Below are positions 1-7,563 of a stretch of DNA of 64,000 nucleotides, piece by piece. Both the position numbers and the translations under genes were made by a program. The notes beneath the pieces were generated by a model. The model worked only from the letters and a program-made list of their open reading frames with translations. It was not told the origin of the DNA and made no database searches. The stretch is from Candidatus Nitrososphaera evergladensis SR1 (lineage in GTDB: Archaea > Thermoproteota > Nitrososphaeria > Nitrososphaerales > Nitrososphaeraceae). The first letter of the stretch is position 1; the number at the start of each line of letters is the position of its first letter. The stretch spans positions 310,001-374,000 of the forward strand of contig NZ_CP007174.1 in assembly GCF_000730285.1 (NCBI RefSeq). The letters run 5' to 3'.

Positions 1-159
1 GCTCTGGTCCTGTTTGGCTTTCTCAAAGAGTTTATCGCGTATGTTTTCATTGGCGATTTGTTGGCTATAGAATAGCACTGATATTGAAATGGCTGACGCA
101 ACTATTACAATTGTCAGGGACATGGCCAGCCATTTGGAGTTACCTATCGCATTCACCAC
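1..159 (-). CDS. Membrane protein, N-terminal part (cut by window edge)
   Basis: The minus strand reads from a GTG at 159 (or TTG at 162) into a protein with a hydrophobic helix at about residues 12-30, followed by a polar, charged stretch that runs off the window. An upstream in-frame ATG at 177 is followed by a stop three codons later, so it cannot be the start. One N-terminal membrane helix followed by a soluble helix-forming segment is typical of membrane sensor proteins, but the part seen is too short to name a family. Only 53 codons are visible. Confidence 0.55.
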   Translation of the reverse strand, partial: MVNAIGNSKWLAMSLTIVIVASAISISVLFYSQQIANENIRDKLFEKAKQDQS

Positions 160-389
160 CAAGCGTCATACACGCATATGCTCATATCCTTTTTTCTAAC
201 TGCTGCAAATTCAAAAAACCTGTACAAGCATCGCGATGACGATGATAACCCGCCTTGACGCGCATTTTATTCCCCAAGGATTGGCGATGATGCAAACCGG
301 GATCTACCTGTACTTCCTCCTACTACTACGAATGGCCTGCAGAGTCAGAGCTATCATCGTCCCGGCCTGCTTTTTTGGCAAGCACTTTC

Positions 390-743
390 TCACGCAATGA
401 TGGTGGCAGTAGCAGCGTGCCGTGGAGCTGAAGGCAAAGCTATGGCTTGCAACTGTTCCTTCTTCTTTTTCTCCCTGTCCCACATGGCTATAATTGCAGC
501 CTTGTATTCGGGGTCCCTGTACAGCCTTCTAAGGGCCTTGTCCTCTATGCAAGAGGGGCATATCAGCTTGTGCATCTTTGCATTAGTGGGATGTGCCACG
601 GCACGGCGGTTCCCAAACCTGTGCCTGCATACAAGGCATACGATCGCAAAATCCTGTACTAGTCTTATAGAAGAGCCGGATGTAGCGGCAATATCTTCAT
701 CTTCTTCTCTGGCATAATAGTACATCATAACGACTCTGTGCAT
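390..743 (-). CDS. Small zinc-ribbon protein, function unknown
   Basis: A 117-residue protein with two CxxC pairs (CLVC near residue 37 and CPSC near residue 62), spaced as in a treble-clef or zinc-ribbon fold, followed by a charged helix rich in Lys and Glu and a low-complexity Ala/Thr tail. The ATG at 743 gives the full reading; an internal MM at about 728 could be the real start. The overlapping plus-strand frame has no recognisable features and a poly-Ser end, so it is treated as a shadow. It could be a nucleic-acid-binding adaptor. No partner gene is evident: the neighbours are a partial membrane gene and the P450 gene. Confidence 0.55.
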   Translation of the reverse strand: MHRVVMMYYYAREEDEDIAATSGSSIRLVQDFAIVCLVCRHRFGNRRAVAHPTNAKMHKLICPSCIEDKALRRLYRDPEYKAAIIAMWDREKKKKEQLQAIALPSAPRHAATATIIA

Positions 744-1040
744 AACCAGCGTCGGGCTGACTAATTAGTACCCTGTCCAGCTGCAAGCGCAAAAACCTTG
801 TTTATGGTGAAATAGCCGGCTTTTTCATATTACGCTTGCAAGCCTTCGTAAACTATTATGGTCATTTTTTTGATGTCGATCCTCGCAGCTATGGCGCCGT
901 CGCTAACGGTTTGCGGTTTACCAGCACTGATCGCCGGTCTGTCCAAATATAGCAAATGAAATTACCTTACTTGTACATCTAAGGTCGTTACAGGTTCCCG
1001 ACGTAACCCATAAAGGCTTTTTATGTGGATCATAGTCTGG

Positions 1041-2282
1041 ATGCAAAAAAGCACAAGCTCGAATTATAATAACGAAAAACTAAACCCTTTTCCCTTCTAT
1101 TCTGTCATGCGAAAGAACAACCCCGTTGAATACAATGAAAAAGCCGACGTGTGGAACGTCTACAGGTACGACGACATAAAAAAGATACTTACCAACTACG
1201 TGGACTTTTCCTCCGACTTTACAAAGGCAGCGACCCGATTTCAAGACGAGCCTTTTAGGCGCTCTCTCTTGTCATCCGATCCTCCGGTGCACAGACACCT
1301 GCGCAGCACGATTTCATCGGCGTTTAGCACTACCACCATTGAGAGGCTGGAGCCCAGAATCCGGGAAATTGCAAATGACATGATAGACAAGGTGATTGAA
1401 AAGGGCTCGACGGACCTTGTGCGGGACTTTTCGTACCCGCTGCCAGTGACTGTGATAGCTGAATTGCTTGGCATACCGGCCAAGGATCGGGACCTCTTCA
1501 AGAGATGGGCTGATGAGCTGCTAAAATCAATAGACGAAGCTGTAGAAACAGGCAATCCCCGGAGAAATAATGACAAGCTACAAAAGCTGCAGAAGGAAAT
1601 GGACGATTATTTTCTTAAGGTGATTGCTGAAAAGAGGAAAAAGCCGGGGCAGGACCTTGTAACGCAACTTATTAACGCGGAAACCGACAATAAGAAACTC
1701 TCCCAGGACGACATACTGAGTTTCTGCGCCTTGCTCTTGCAGGCAGGGCACTTGACGACTGTAAACCTCATAAACAACTGCGTATGGTCGCTCTTGGAAC
1801 ATCCCAAACAACTGGCGCGGCTAAAGAGCAACCCTTCATCGTCATCACCATCATCATCCTCGTCTTCTCTGCTGACGTCTGCAATCGAGGAAACACTGCG
1901 CTACCGCTCTCCGGTTCAAGCTCTGGTTCGGTTTACCACAAAAGATGTACAAGTTGGTGGCAAGGCCATAAAATCTGGCCAAAGGGTTATCACATGGATA
2001 GGCTCGGCAAATCATGACGAGGTTGTTTTTGGAAACTCTGAAGAATTTGACATCATGCGCAATCCTAATCCGCATGTAGCATTTGGAGCGGGAATTCACC
2101 TGTGCTTGGGCGCTCCTCTGGCACGGCTGGAATCTCACATAGCTATGGAAATATTGCTGAGCCGTTTGCAGGGGCTTGAGCTAGGCGACGATCCAAAAAA
2201 TCTTGAACCCGCCAACGGCAGCGCGTTCCTGTACGGCATAAAGAGCCTGCCACTTTCATTTGAAGCCGCTGCTGCCGGATAA
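1041..2282 (+). CDS. Cytochrome P450 monooxygenase
   Basis: About 413 residues, the usual length for a soluble prokaryotic class I P450. The I-helix oxygen-activation motif is AGHLTT, the K-helix ExxR is EETLRYR, and the haem-binding loop near the C-terminus is FGAGIHLCLG with the axial Cys. I place the start at the ATG at 1041, because the ATG at 1023 adds only six hydrophobic residues. An unusual Ser-rich insertion (NPSSSSPSSSSSSLL) lies just before the K-helix and is encoded by a TCA/TCC/TCT microsatellite. Substrate is unknown. It would need a ferredoxin partner; the DnaJ-ferredoxin at 35.7-36.4 kb has a cluster motif of the P450-partner type, but no link is shown. It stands alone, with no operon partners. 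Confidence 0.93.
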   Translation: MQKSTSSNYNNEKLNPFPFYSVMRKNNPVEYNEKADVWNVYRYDDIKKILTNYVDFSSDFTKAATRFQDEPFRRSLLSSDPPVHRHLRSTISSAFSTTTIERLEPRIREIANDMIDKVIEKGSTDLVRDFSYPLPVTVIAELLGIPAKDRDLFKRWADELLKSIDEAVETGNPRRNNDKLQKLQKEMDDYFLKVIAEKRKKPGQDLVTQLINAETDNKKLSQDDILSFCALLLQAGHLTTVNLINNCVWSLLEHPKQLARLKSNPSSSSPSSSSSSLLTSAIEETLRYRSPVQALVRFTTKDVQVGGKAIKSGQRVITWIGSANHDEVVFGNSEEFDIMRNPNPHVAFGAGIHLCLGAPLARLESHIAMEILLSRLQGLELGDDPKNLEPANGSAFLYGIKSLPLSFEAAAAG

Positions 2283-2388
2283 CAGCACCGTGGAAAATAG
2301 CATGAATGAGATGATGATGTGATAGTTAACATGGTTGGCCTATACTGTAATTGCAGTTCTGCCAATTGCACACGCGTGTACATCATAC

Positions 2389-2970
2389 ATGTATGAAACC
2401 GGTTTCAATAACAATAACAGCAGTGGTAGTGGAGAACAAGAGAGAGCTTCTTCTATCAATGTTACTTTTCGGGTTAACGTTCGCATAATGAACAAGCTAC
2501 GCACAGAATCAGAAAAGAGGCAGACAAGCCTTAATGCATACATCAACCAGATTCTGCGACAGCACGTAGAGTGGGACTTGTTTGAGCCCAAGATTGGGAT
2601 GATACCTCATTCCCAAAGCCGGTGCTGGCCAATATTTTTGCCGGTCTGGACGGCGATGAGATCGTAAAACTGGCAAGCGGTATTGGAAAGAACACTGCAA
2701 TTGATATGTCGATATTTGTCCAAGGCAAAAATTCAACGTTGAGACGTTCCTTTCGTGGATTGAGATGCGTCTGAAAAACTCGAGGTGCAAAGTTGAGCGG
2801 CGGCGCGCAGAGGAAGACGGCACGGAAACCATCATCATAAAGCACGACCTGGGAAAAACTGGTCGCTGTACCTGAAGACCATGCTTGAATCGGCGCTGAA
2901 TGAAGCCTTTGGAAAAGCGCCGGCCTTTTTCATCACAGACTCGCTCGTGTCCCTCGAATGCAAAATCTGA
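2389..2970 (+). pseudogene. Broken ribbon-helix-helix-type regulator gene with three frameshifts
   Basis: The reading starts at the ATG at 2389 with an Asn/Ser-rich leader and then an RHH-like segment (SINVTFRVNVRIMNKL, then TSLNAYINQIL). Good coding sequence then continues in three successive frames. Around 2600 it moves to a frame reading PVLANIFAGLDGDEIVKLA. At the A-run near 2732 it moves to one reading ETFLSWIEMRLKNSRCK. At the A-run near 2855 it moves to one reading WSLYLKTMLESALNEAFGK and ends at the stop at 2968-2970. Each shift is repaired by adding one base, twice inside an A homopolymer. The restored protein would be about 190 residues. It is either a recently dead gene or a region of sequencing deletions; I favour a pseudogene because several neighbours are also broken. 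Confidence 0.7.
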
Positions 2971-2971
2971 C

Positions 2972-3000
2972 CTTTTTCTTTTTTTCAAAAAAAGAAAGAG
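2972..3000. terminator. A/T-rich hairpin between the pseudogene and amoC
   Basis: A T/C-rich arm is followed at once by its A/G-rich complement (CTTTTTC then T7, C, A7, G, AAAG), giving about 12-14 possible base pairs. It lies 76 bases beyond the amoC stop and just past the stop of the pseudogene. T-rich stretches on either strand could end transcription from both sides. No experimental support can be read from sequence. Confidence 0.4.
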
Positions 3001-3075
3001 TGAGGACAGAGGCCAAACATGAGATCCTCTGCCCTCGACGCAGATGCATGTGTGTATGTGTACCAGAGCTTGCTC

Positions 3076-3639
3076 TTACGGTATCGACCTGCTGTACAGC
3101 TTGCCTTCAAGCGCTAGCTTGTACATCTCTGCTACATACGGGTTCCTTGCCGGTGTTTCTGCACCCAGTTCCACCAGTCTGGCGTACACCCTTACCACAA
3201 ATGCTAATGCACCCATGAATGCCACTACGACACCCATGTTGAACATCCAGTGGTTGGGTACTGCAAATATCTCTTCTACGAACCAGAAGTGCCATAGCTC
3301 ATTCACACCGATTGTGAACATGGTCGCCAGATAGCCGAGGATGGTTATCTTCAAGCCCGTGTTCAACGAGTTGCCTGGACCCCGCAGTACTGGAATCCTT
3401 CTGCAGTACATTGCTACCATTCCCCATCCTAGCGGGAGGGCCACGAAGTGGCTGTACAGCCACCAGTGAGCTGGCGTGAATGCAGAGTCACGTATGGTCG
3501 TTTGGTGCAGCGAGCCATCGACGAAGTTGTCTACTTCGACGGAGGCTGCAATGGAACCCAGCACTATGCAAAAAATGTAGATCTTTTTCAGTCTCTGGAT
3601 TTCGACTTCTTTTGGTATCAGTGCGGGCATTTGTGCCAT
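3076..3639 (-). CDS. amoC: Ammonia monooxygenase subunit C (AmoC)
   Basis: 187 residues, the size of archaeal AmoC. AmoC is a membrane subunit of the copper ammonia monooxygenase, which oxidises ammonia to hydroxylamine at the cytoplasmic membrane. Five to six hydrophobic helices are visible, starting with IYIFCIVLGSIAASVEVDNF. The conserved stretches include AHWWLYSHFVALPLGWG and NELWHFWFVEEIFAVPNHW with the Asp/His metal-site candidates. The start at 3639 is supported by GAGGTA eight bases upstream. No amoA, amoB or amoX is adjacent, so this is an orphan copy, as is common in group I.1b archaea, which carry several amoC paralogues. A perfect 14-bp inverted repeat lies 51-87 bases upstream. 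Confidence 0.97.
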   Translation of the reverse strand: MAQMPALIPKEVEIQRLKKIYIFCIVLGSIAASVEVDNFVDGSLHQTTIRDSAFTPAHWWLYSHFVALPLGWGMVAMYCRRIPVLRGPGNSLNTGLKITILGYLATMFTIGVNELWHFWFVEEIFAVPNHWMFNMGVVVAFMGALAFVVRVYARLVELGAETPARNPYVAEMYKLALEGKLYSRSIP

Positions 3640-3689
3640 ATTTTAGTACCTCGTCATTCTACAGAAAATCATAATTCTAATTGCTTGTG

Positions 3690-3726
3690 TTGTAAAACCT
3701 ATAGCAAATGCATATAGGTTTTACAA
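3690..3726. promoter_or_regulatory. Perfect 14-bp inverted repeat upstream of amoC
   Basis: The arms TTGTAAAACCTATA (3690-3703) and TATAGGTTTTACAA (3713-3726) are exact reverse complements separated by nine bases (GCAAATGCA). The element lies 51-87 bases before the amoC start codon, where an archaeal TATA box or an upstream operator would be. The inner AT-rich part (CTATATGCA on the minus strand) could itself serve as the TATA element. An operator for a dimeric or tetrameric regulator is the simplest reading; a cruciform or a terminator are alternatives. Confidence 0.55.
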
Positions 3727-4097
3727 ACCTGCTCTTGACGGTGCGTTATTAGTTGTGTCATGGAAGAGCAATATTATAGAAATTATATGAGAAATTAGGC
3801 AATCAATTATGATTTATAATATTGATAGGTATTCTTTGCAAAAAAATGCGTTTCTGTGCAAGTCCATGCAATGTGTTGCATATGGTAGGCTCCTCCGCCT
3901 ATGCAACGGTCAAGACTGCAAATTGTCAAGGCCAAAACTACTGGATCACAAATCATTCTTTTACCAAAAAAATCTAGCGTTTTAATTCTGTCGATGGGTA
4001 CGCGCAAAACGCATGTTCAGACGGCCTTTCAAAAAATGAAGTAGGGCAGACAAGAAAAAAGATTTGGTTCGTTGTTGTTGTGATGTATGTGTGTATG
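3727..4097. other. Gene-poor gap between amoC promoter and ferredoxin gene
   Basis: About 370 bases with no convincing gene. The reading frames present are short, overlapping and without motifs. A GT-rich alternating tract runs over 4084-4111 at the 3' end of the ferredoxin gene. The rest is AT-rich and holds nothing else I can name. Confidence 0.4.
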
Positions 4098-4640
4098 TTA
4101 ATGTGCGTGTGGTGGAGGCGCGCTACCCTTTGCCAGCTCCTCGTTGAAGGTGCCTGCAGCCTTTTCGTGGAACTCCAGGTTGCTCTGGTCAACCTTGACT
4201 GCCTGCGGCGGGCACACTGAAACGCACGCCATGCACCATATGCAGTCGTGCTCCCTTATCGGATCCGACTTGTCGGTAAAATCCATGCGCCCATCTTTTG
4301 AATGGTCTTCGCCCTTGCCAGCGCTGGTTGCGTTTTGCATTTCTATCGCGGGCACATCCTGATGATCTGTCCTGTACCATTCATACACCTGGACCGGGCA
4401 CGCCTCTATGCAGGCACCATCGGCAATGCAAGAGTCCCAGTCGATTGCGACCATCGTGCCGTGAACGCCTAATGGAACAATCTGTTCGCCTCTTGTTTCA
4501 TACGCTTTCTTGACTTCCTCATTCTCCGCTGCTTCTGCTACCTTTCCCGGCCCCCACACAAAATGAAAGTGCTCTCCGTCTGCAAGTTTGTGTTTTCCTA
4601 TGACCTGGTGGTTTTTAGGAAACTCTGGGTCTATTGGCAT
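4098..4640 (-). CDS. Zinc-type dicluster ferredoxin (3Fe-4S / 4Fe-4S)
   Basis: 180 residues. The N-terminal extension carries His residues (GKHKLADGEHFHFVWGPG) like the Zn-binding extension of Sulfolobus ferredoxin. The first cluster motif is CIADGACIEACP: Cys-x5-Cys-x3-Cys-Pro with Asp in place of the second Cys, as expected for a 3Fe-4S cluster. The second motif is CIWCMACVSVCPP, a normal 4Fe-4S site. Between them is a longer linker of about 45 residues rich in Asp, Lys and Gly. The C-terminus ends in a His-rich tail. It is a soluble cytoplasmic electron carrier, probably accepting electrons from 2-oxoacid:ferredoxin oxidoreductases. It stands alone, with amoC downstream in the same orientation. 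Confidence 0.93.
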   Translation of the reverse strand: MPIDPEFPKNHQVIGKHKLADGEHFHFVWGPGKVAEAAENEEVKKAYETRGEQIVPLGVHGTMVAIDWDSCIADGACIEACPVQVYEWYRTDHQDVPAIEMQNATSAGKGEDHSKDGRMDFTDKSDPIREHDCIWCMACVSVCPPQAVKVDQSNLEFHEKAAGTFNEELAKGSAPPPHAH

Positions 4641-4949
4641 CTCTTGTACTCTATGTCGCCAATTCTTTTAACTCTTTAGAAATTATCTGCAATCTGCTCT
4701 AATAATTACCTATAATTACATAATAATTTTTATCAGGATAAAATAAATGTACAAAACAGACATGCGACAAAAAAATCTAACGCCAGCTGGGCGGTTAAAG
4801 GTGCTGCAAAGTTTATGCCATGTTATTTTTAGAAGGAAAAATACTTCTTGCAGTACACGTGGAAGCAAGCGGCGCGCTGAAATGCAGCTGATTTGAGGAA
4901 CAAAGTTACCCAGTGATTATATCGTCGGCATTGAGTATTTTGATTATAA
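4641..4949. other. Divergent intergenic region, AT-rich
   Basis: 309 bases between the divergently transcribed ferredoxin gene and a small zinc-protein gene. The part near 4700-4740 is very AT-rich (ATAATTACCTATAATTACAT) and is the likely promoter zone for the ferredoxin gene. A TTATAAAT-type box just before 4950 suggests a short or absent leader for the plus-strand gene. No other gene is supported. Confidence 0.4.
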
Positions 4950-5144
4950 ATGTCCAAGCCCTTCAAGACAAGGCCTCTGCTACCGATAAAGTATAAACCG
5001 CCCCAGCATTGCGGAACTTGCTCAAAAGAAGCGACAACTGAGGCGTTATTTAGGCTGGAAAATTGCATAGTAATCCAGAGATATTGCGATAGCTGTGTGT
5101 CCAAGGCCGAATACGAAATTAATCGTCATCAGAGCGCGGAATAA
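4950..5144 (+). CDS. Small protein with two CxxC pairs
   Basis: 64 residues from an ATG at 4950. Cys pairs CGTC (near residue 21) and CDSC (near residue 47) have zinc-ribbon spacing; between them is a short segment of predicted beta strands (ENCIVIQRYC). The N-terminus is basic and proline-rich. Tiny zinc-ribbon proteins of this kind are numerous in this window and are often nucleic-acid or protein-interaction adaptors, but no specific function can be assigned. The minus-strand frame across the same bases lacks motifs and is rejected. Confidence 0.6.
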   Translation: MSKPFKTRPLLPIKYKPPQHCGTCSKEATTEALFRLENCIVIQRYCDSCVSKAEYEINRHQSAE

Positions 5145-5321
5145 GGGTATAATGCCGGCCAAGAAAGTGGCAAGGTGAATCAGCTGTTATCATATATCGC
5201 GCGCCATATTGTGTTCAGTTCCGATTTGCTAGTCAAAACATCCGGTATGCGTGTGTGTATATTTCTGCCTGCTGTAGCAGCCGGAAGCACTTTAATTTGA
5301 TTAAATTTCTACGAGATCGAA

Positions 5322-5555
5322 TTGATTCCAATCGGCTTTATGTTTATAGAGTGTGTAGAAGGTAGCCAGAATGACCTATTGCAGAGGATAAAGGAAATTC
5401 CCGGGGTATCCTACGCTTACAAACTAGACAAGACATACAATCTAGTCGTCAAGGTAGAATCAGACTCGGTCGACAAATTCGCGCTGGCGATAGCGCAGAT
5501 CAGGAAATTGGGAAATCTCTTGAATACCGATACAATGGTAGGATTCAAAGGCTAG
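5322..5555 (+). CDS. Stand-alone Lrp/AsnC ligand-binding (RAM) domain protein
   Basis: 77 residues that match only the C-terminal effector domain of Lrp/AsnC regulators. The beta-alpha-beta pattern is visible: FMFIECVEGSQNDLLQRI, then GVSYAYKLDKTYNLVVKVE, then a final strand ending in DTMVGFKG. There is no DNA-binding helix-turn-helix. The TTG start at 5322 gives the IPIGFMF beginning usual for this group; ATG at 5340 would cut the first strand. Such proteins can form octamers, bind amino acids and act with full-length Lrp partners. An Lrp-like HTH protein is encoded at 8522-9283, but no direct link is evident. Confidence 0.8.
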   Translation: MIPIGFMFIECVEGSQNDLLQRIKEIPGVSYAYKLDKTYNLVVKVESDSVDKFALAIAQIRKLGNLLNTDTMVGFKG

Positions 5556-5596
5556 CGGGTTAGAGCCTGTTTTTTTCTTGGCTCTTTCGCTTCCAA

Positions 5597-5842
5597 CTAT
5601 TGCTTCTTTTGAAAGCCAAAATAGCAAGAGTAGCAATACTGCTTTCCGTATATCACGCCCTGCGAGCCGCAGCCCTGGCATTGCTTCTCGTGCTCAATTG
5701 TGGAATTGAGCGACTTTGCCTTTTGCAAGCATTTGCCGCAGATTGGCGCTTCCAGGTGGTAGCTAGACAGAAAGCCTTCTCCACACTGGCCACATCTCAA
5801 ACTATACATCTTGCCTTTTGGTTTCCAGCCAAATAATCTCAT
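5597..5842 (-). CDS. Small double zinc-ribbon protein
   Basis: 81 residues from an ATG at 5842 (the open frame extends further upstream to 5935 but without a better start). Four CxxC-type pairs are visible: CGQC, CGKC, CGSQG preceded by CQGC, and CYSC near the C-terminus, making two consecutive treble-clef or ribbon units. It ends with a short basic tail. It is probably a nucleic-acid-binding or assembly adaptor. Its 3' end faces the RAM-domain gene, with 41 bases between the stops. Confidence 0.65.
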   Translation of the reverse strand: MRLFGWKPKGKMYSLRCGQCGEGFLSSYHLEAPICGKCLQKAKSLNSTIEHEKQCQGCGSQGVIYGKQYCYSCYFGFQKKQ

Positions 5843-6284
5843 ATTCTTAAAGACGTCAATACTGTATTGACACTTCCTACTTAAAAATAAACGGTAACAC
5901 AGTTCTCCTATTGATCTGTGTATGTGCGTGTACATATGGAGCGCAGCTCAAGCCGAGTTATTCAAATGCTGAGGTTATTGTGTGCGCCGCGTACTGCTTC
6001 TCATCATCCGCCTTTGACAGCGGATGAATCCTCCCCATAATGATGCTATCCTTCAATGTTGCAGTATCCGCAATCGCACATGCATTCTCCAAACGATTCA
6101 CATCTGCTTTCTTCAAAAGCATACGATGCTGTTGTTATTTTTTCTTCTTTTTCCATGGAAAAAGTTAGCCAGAATTCTGTTTAATTACTTGCTAGCACAT
6201 AGCTTTGAAATTTCAAACACACGTTTGATTTGTCGGTGGCCGTCAGGCTAACGTCAAATCATTTATGATTAATTTGACTGCGTT
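5843..6284. other. Intergenic region with GT tract and two hairpins
   Basis: About 440 bases without a convincing gene. It holds an alternating purine-pyrimidine tract at 5917-5938. A hairpin with 8-bp arms TCATCCGC / GCGGATGA lies at 6004-6027 and may be a terminator. An interrupted repeat GTCAAATCAT / ATTTGAC lies at about 6254-6277, just before the ATG at 6285. Short plus-strand frames at 6024-6251 have no recognisable features. Confidence 0.4.
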
Positions 6285-6479
6285 ATGAATGGTAATAACC
6301 AAGAGCTAGGATCCTTAATCCCTAATCTCTACGTAACTTGGTCTGCAATGAACCTGCTTGAATCTATTTCATGGGTAGCCCTCGGCTTTGTGCCAACATT
6401 TGCGGCAATGGAGGCGGCGTGGAGAATGGCTAAGTGGAGACAGGCAAAACTGTTTGGAGCAACACAGGTGAGGCTGTAA
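6285..6479 (+). CDS. Small single-span membrane protein (cassette copy 1, gene A)
   Basis: 64 residues. One membrane helix (SISWVALGFVPTFAAMEAAW) is followed by a basic tail. The core GF-x2-TFAAMEAAWR-x-AK is shared with the small protein at 51934-52110, so the two are paralogues. In both places the gene is followed within a few bases by a second tiny membrane-protein gene beginning MEP. The copy here has a longer N-terminus (NGNNQELGSLIPNLYVTWS). The product is probably a small subunit of a membrane complex. The archaeal ammonia monooxygenase has recently been reported to have extra small single-helix subunits (AmoX, AmoY, AmoZ), and I note this only as a possibility. Confidence 0.7.
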   Translation: MNGNNQELGSLIPNLYVTWSAMNLLESISWVALGFVPTFAAMEAAWRMAKWRQAKLFGATQVRL

Positions 6480-6484
6480 AAAAA

Positions 6485-6648
6485 TGGAACCTGTAGGCCT
6501 TGTATCTGTTGTACTGGGATCTATAGTCCTGGCTGCAATGGCAACGTTGATAGTCGTTGATGGGATAAAAAGAAGATCAATGGGCAGACAAGCTATCTCT
6601 GCCATAGACGGTAGATGGAAAAAGCTAAAGGTAGAAATCCCTGCCTGA
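6485..6648 (+). pseudogene. Frameshifted small membrane protein (cassette copy 1, gene B)
   Basis: An ATG at 6485, five bases after the stop of gene A, begins MEPVGLVSVVLGSIVLAAM and then runs into a stop after 21 codons. Adding one base near 6540 restores a reading that continues through the membrane helix into a basic tail (IKRRSMGRQ) and ends at 6646-6648. The intact paralogue at 52113-52229 has the same plan: MEP start, one helix, basic tail. So this copy seems broken by a one-base deletion, unless it is a sequencing error. Confidence 0.5.
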
Positions 6649-6789
6649 CAGCCAAGCCCATATTCTTGCACGACAAGTATGCGCGCAGACTTGCCCGATG
6701 TTGCACACGAGCTGCAAGCACGCACCATATATGCACACAACGACAGGGAAAAATATTTTCAGCGTCTTTTGACAAAAACCTGTACTCGG

Positions 6790-7263
6790 TTAGCCGGCTA
6801 CATCGCTCTTGTCGGGCGGCGGGTTTTCCTTCCAGCTTTGTTCCGCCCGTTGCTTTAGCGCCACGTTCATGCTTTCTAGCTGCTTGCCAAGCAGCGGCTG
6901 CAGGTTTCTTGCAACAAGCGAAACAATGTCTCCTCCAAACCGCACGGTCTGAAGGAACGTCACACGGCTGTACGCAAGAGGCTGTATTGCAAGCCGGTGC
7001 TCCACGCCAAAGAGATTTCCTCCATTTTTTCCGCCCCAAGCTATTTCGCGTTCTGTCTCCGCGTCCAACACTACAAATTCGTCGTGCACGATCTTCTCGT
7101 TGGCAAGCTTGATCTCCATTTCAAGTTTGGAGTCTATTTTCAGCTCGCCGCTTATCTTTAGGATGAAAGGATTCCATTCGGGATACTTTGGAAAATCTGC
7201 AATTATATTCCACACTACAAACGCTGGAGTGTCAATAACGACCGTTGTGTGGATTTCTTCCAC
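6790..7263 (-). CDS. SRPBCC (START-like) domain protein
   Basis: 157 residues with the helix-grip pattern of the SRPBCC fold: an opening strand (IHTTVVIDTPAFVVW), the ADFPKYPEWNPF loop typical of polyketide-cyclase-like members, a run of strands, and a long C-terminal helix (LLGKQLESMNVALKQRAEQ). These proteins have a deep hydrophobic ligand pocket and act as lipid or small-molecule binders or cyclases. No substrate can be read from the sequence. It is transcribed alone; the plus-strand frames across it are shadows. Confidence 0.85.
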   Translation of the reverse strand: MEEIHTTVVIDTPAFVVWNIIADFPKYPEWNPFILKISGELKIDSKLEMEIKLANEKIVHDEFVVLDAETEREIAWGGKNGGNLFGVEHRLAIQPLAYSRVTFLQTVRFGGDIVSLVARNLQPLLGKQLESMNVALKQRAEQSWKENPPPDKSDVAG

Positions 7264-7563
7264 GAAAAACTAGATGGCCATGATGCTATTAAGTCAAACT
7301 GAACAATATGCATGTTGTTTCAACAAAGACTATGTTGCCCTTACTACTACAACAAAAGACGATATCCCGCAACTCTACATTTCTGTCTAATTACACTAAA
7401 AATGTGTTAGTTAGATTGTTTAGTAAAATGCTACCATGGGGTCAGGATTGTCTCACCTAATCCTTAACATAGAAAAAATGTGACTTACCCGCAGGTACAG
7501 TGGTCATGAGAAAGAGCGCTTGTATCACGAGTATAACCACTCAAAAGTTGGAGGTGCAACCTC
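7264..7563. other. Intergenic region, AT-rich, with a spaced inverted repeat
   Basis: 300 bases between the SRPBCC start and a broken plus-strand gene. An imperfect inverted repeat of the form TCTAA...CAC...GTG...TTAGA lies at about 7387-7416 and could be an operator. Nothing else can be supported. Confidence 0.3.

Noticed and set aside
397-717. Plus-strand frame opposite the zinc-ribbon gene
   Set aside because: It has no motif and ends in a poly-Ser run; the minus frame has paired CxxC.
3040-3070. amoA, amoB or amoX near amoC
   Set aside because: None of the frames within 5 kb on either side has their membrane or copper motifs; this amoC copy is isolated.
6593-7112. Long frames on both strands across the SRPBCC gene
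   Set aside because: They overlap the SRPBCC gene and show no domain; the SRPBCC frame has a clear fold pattern.
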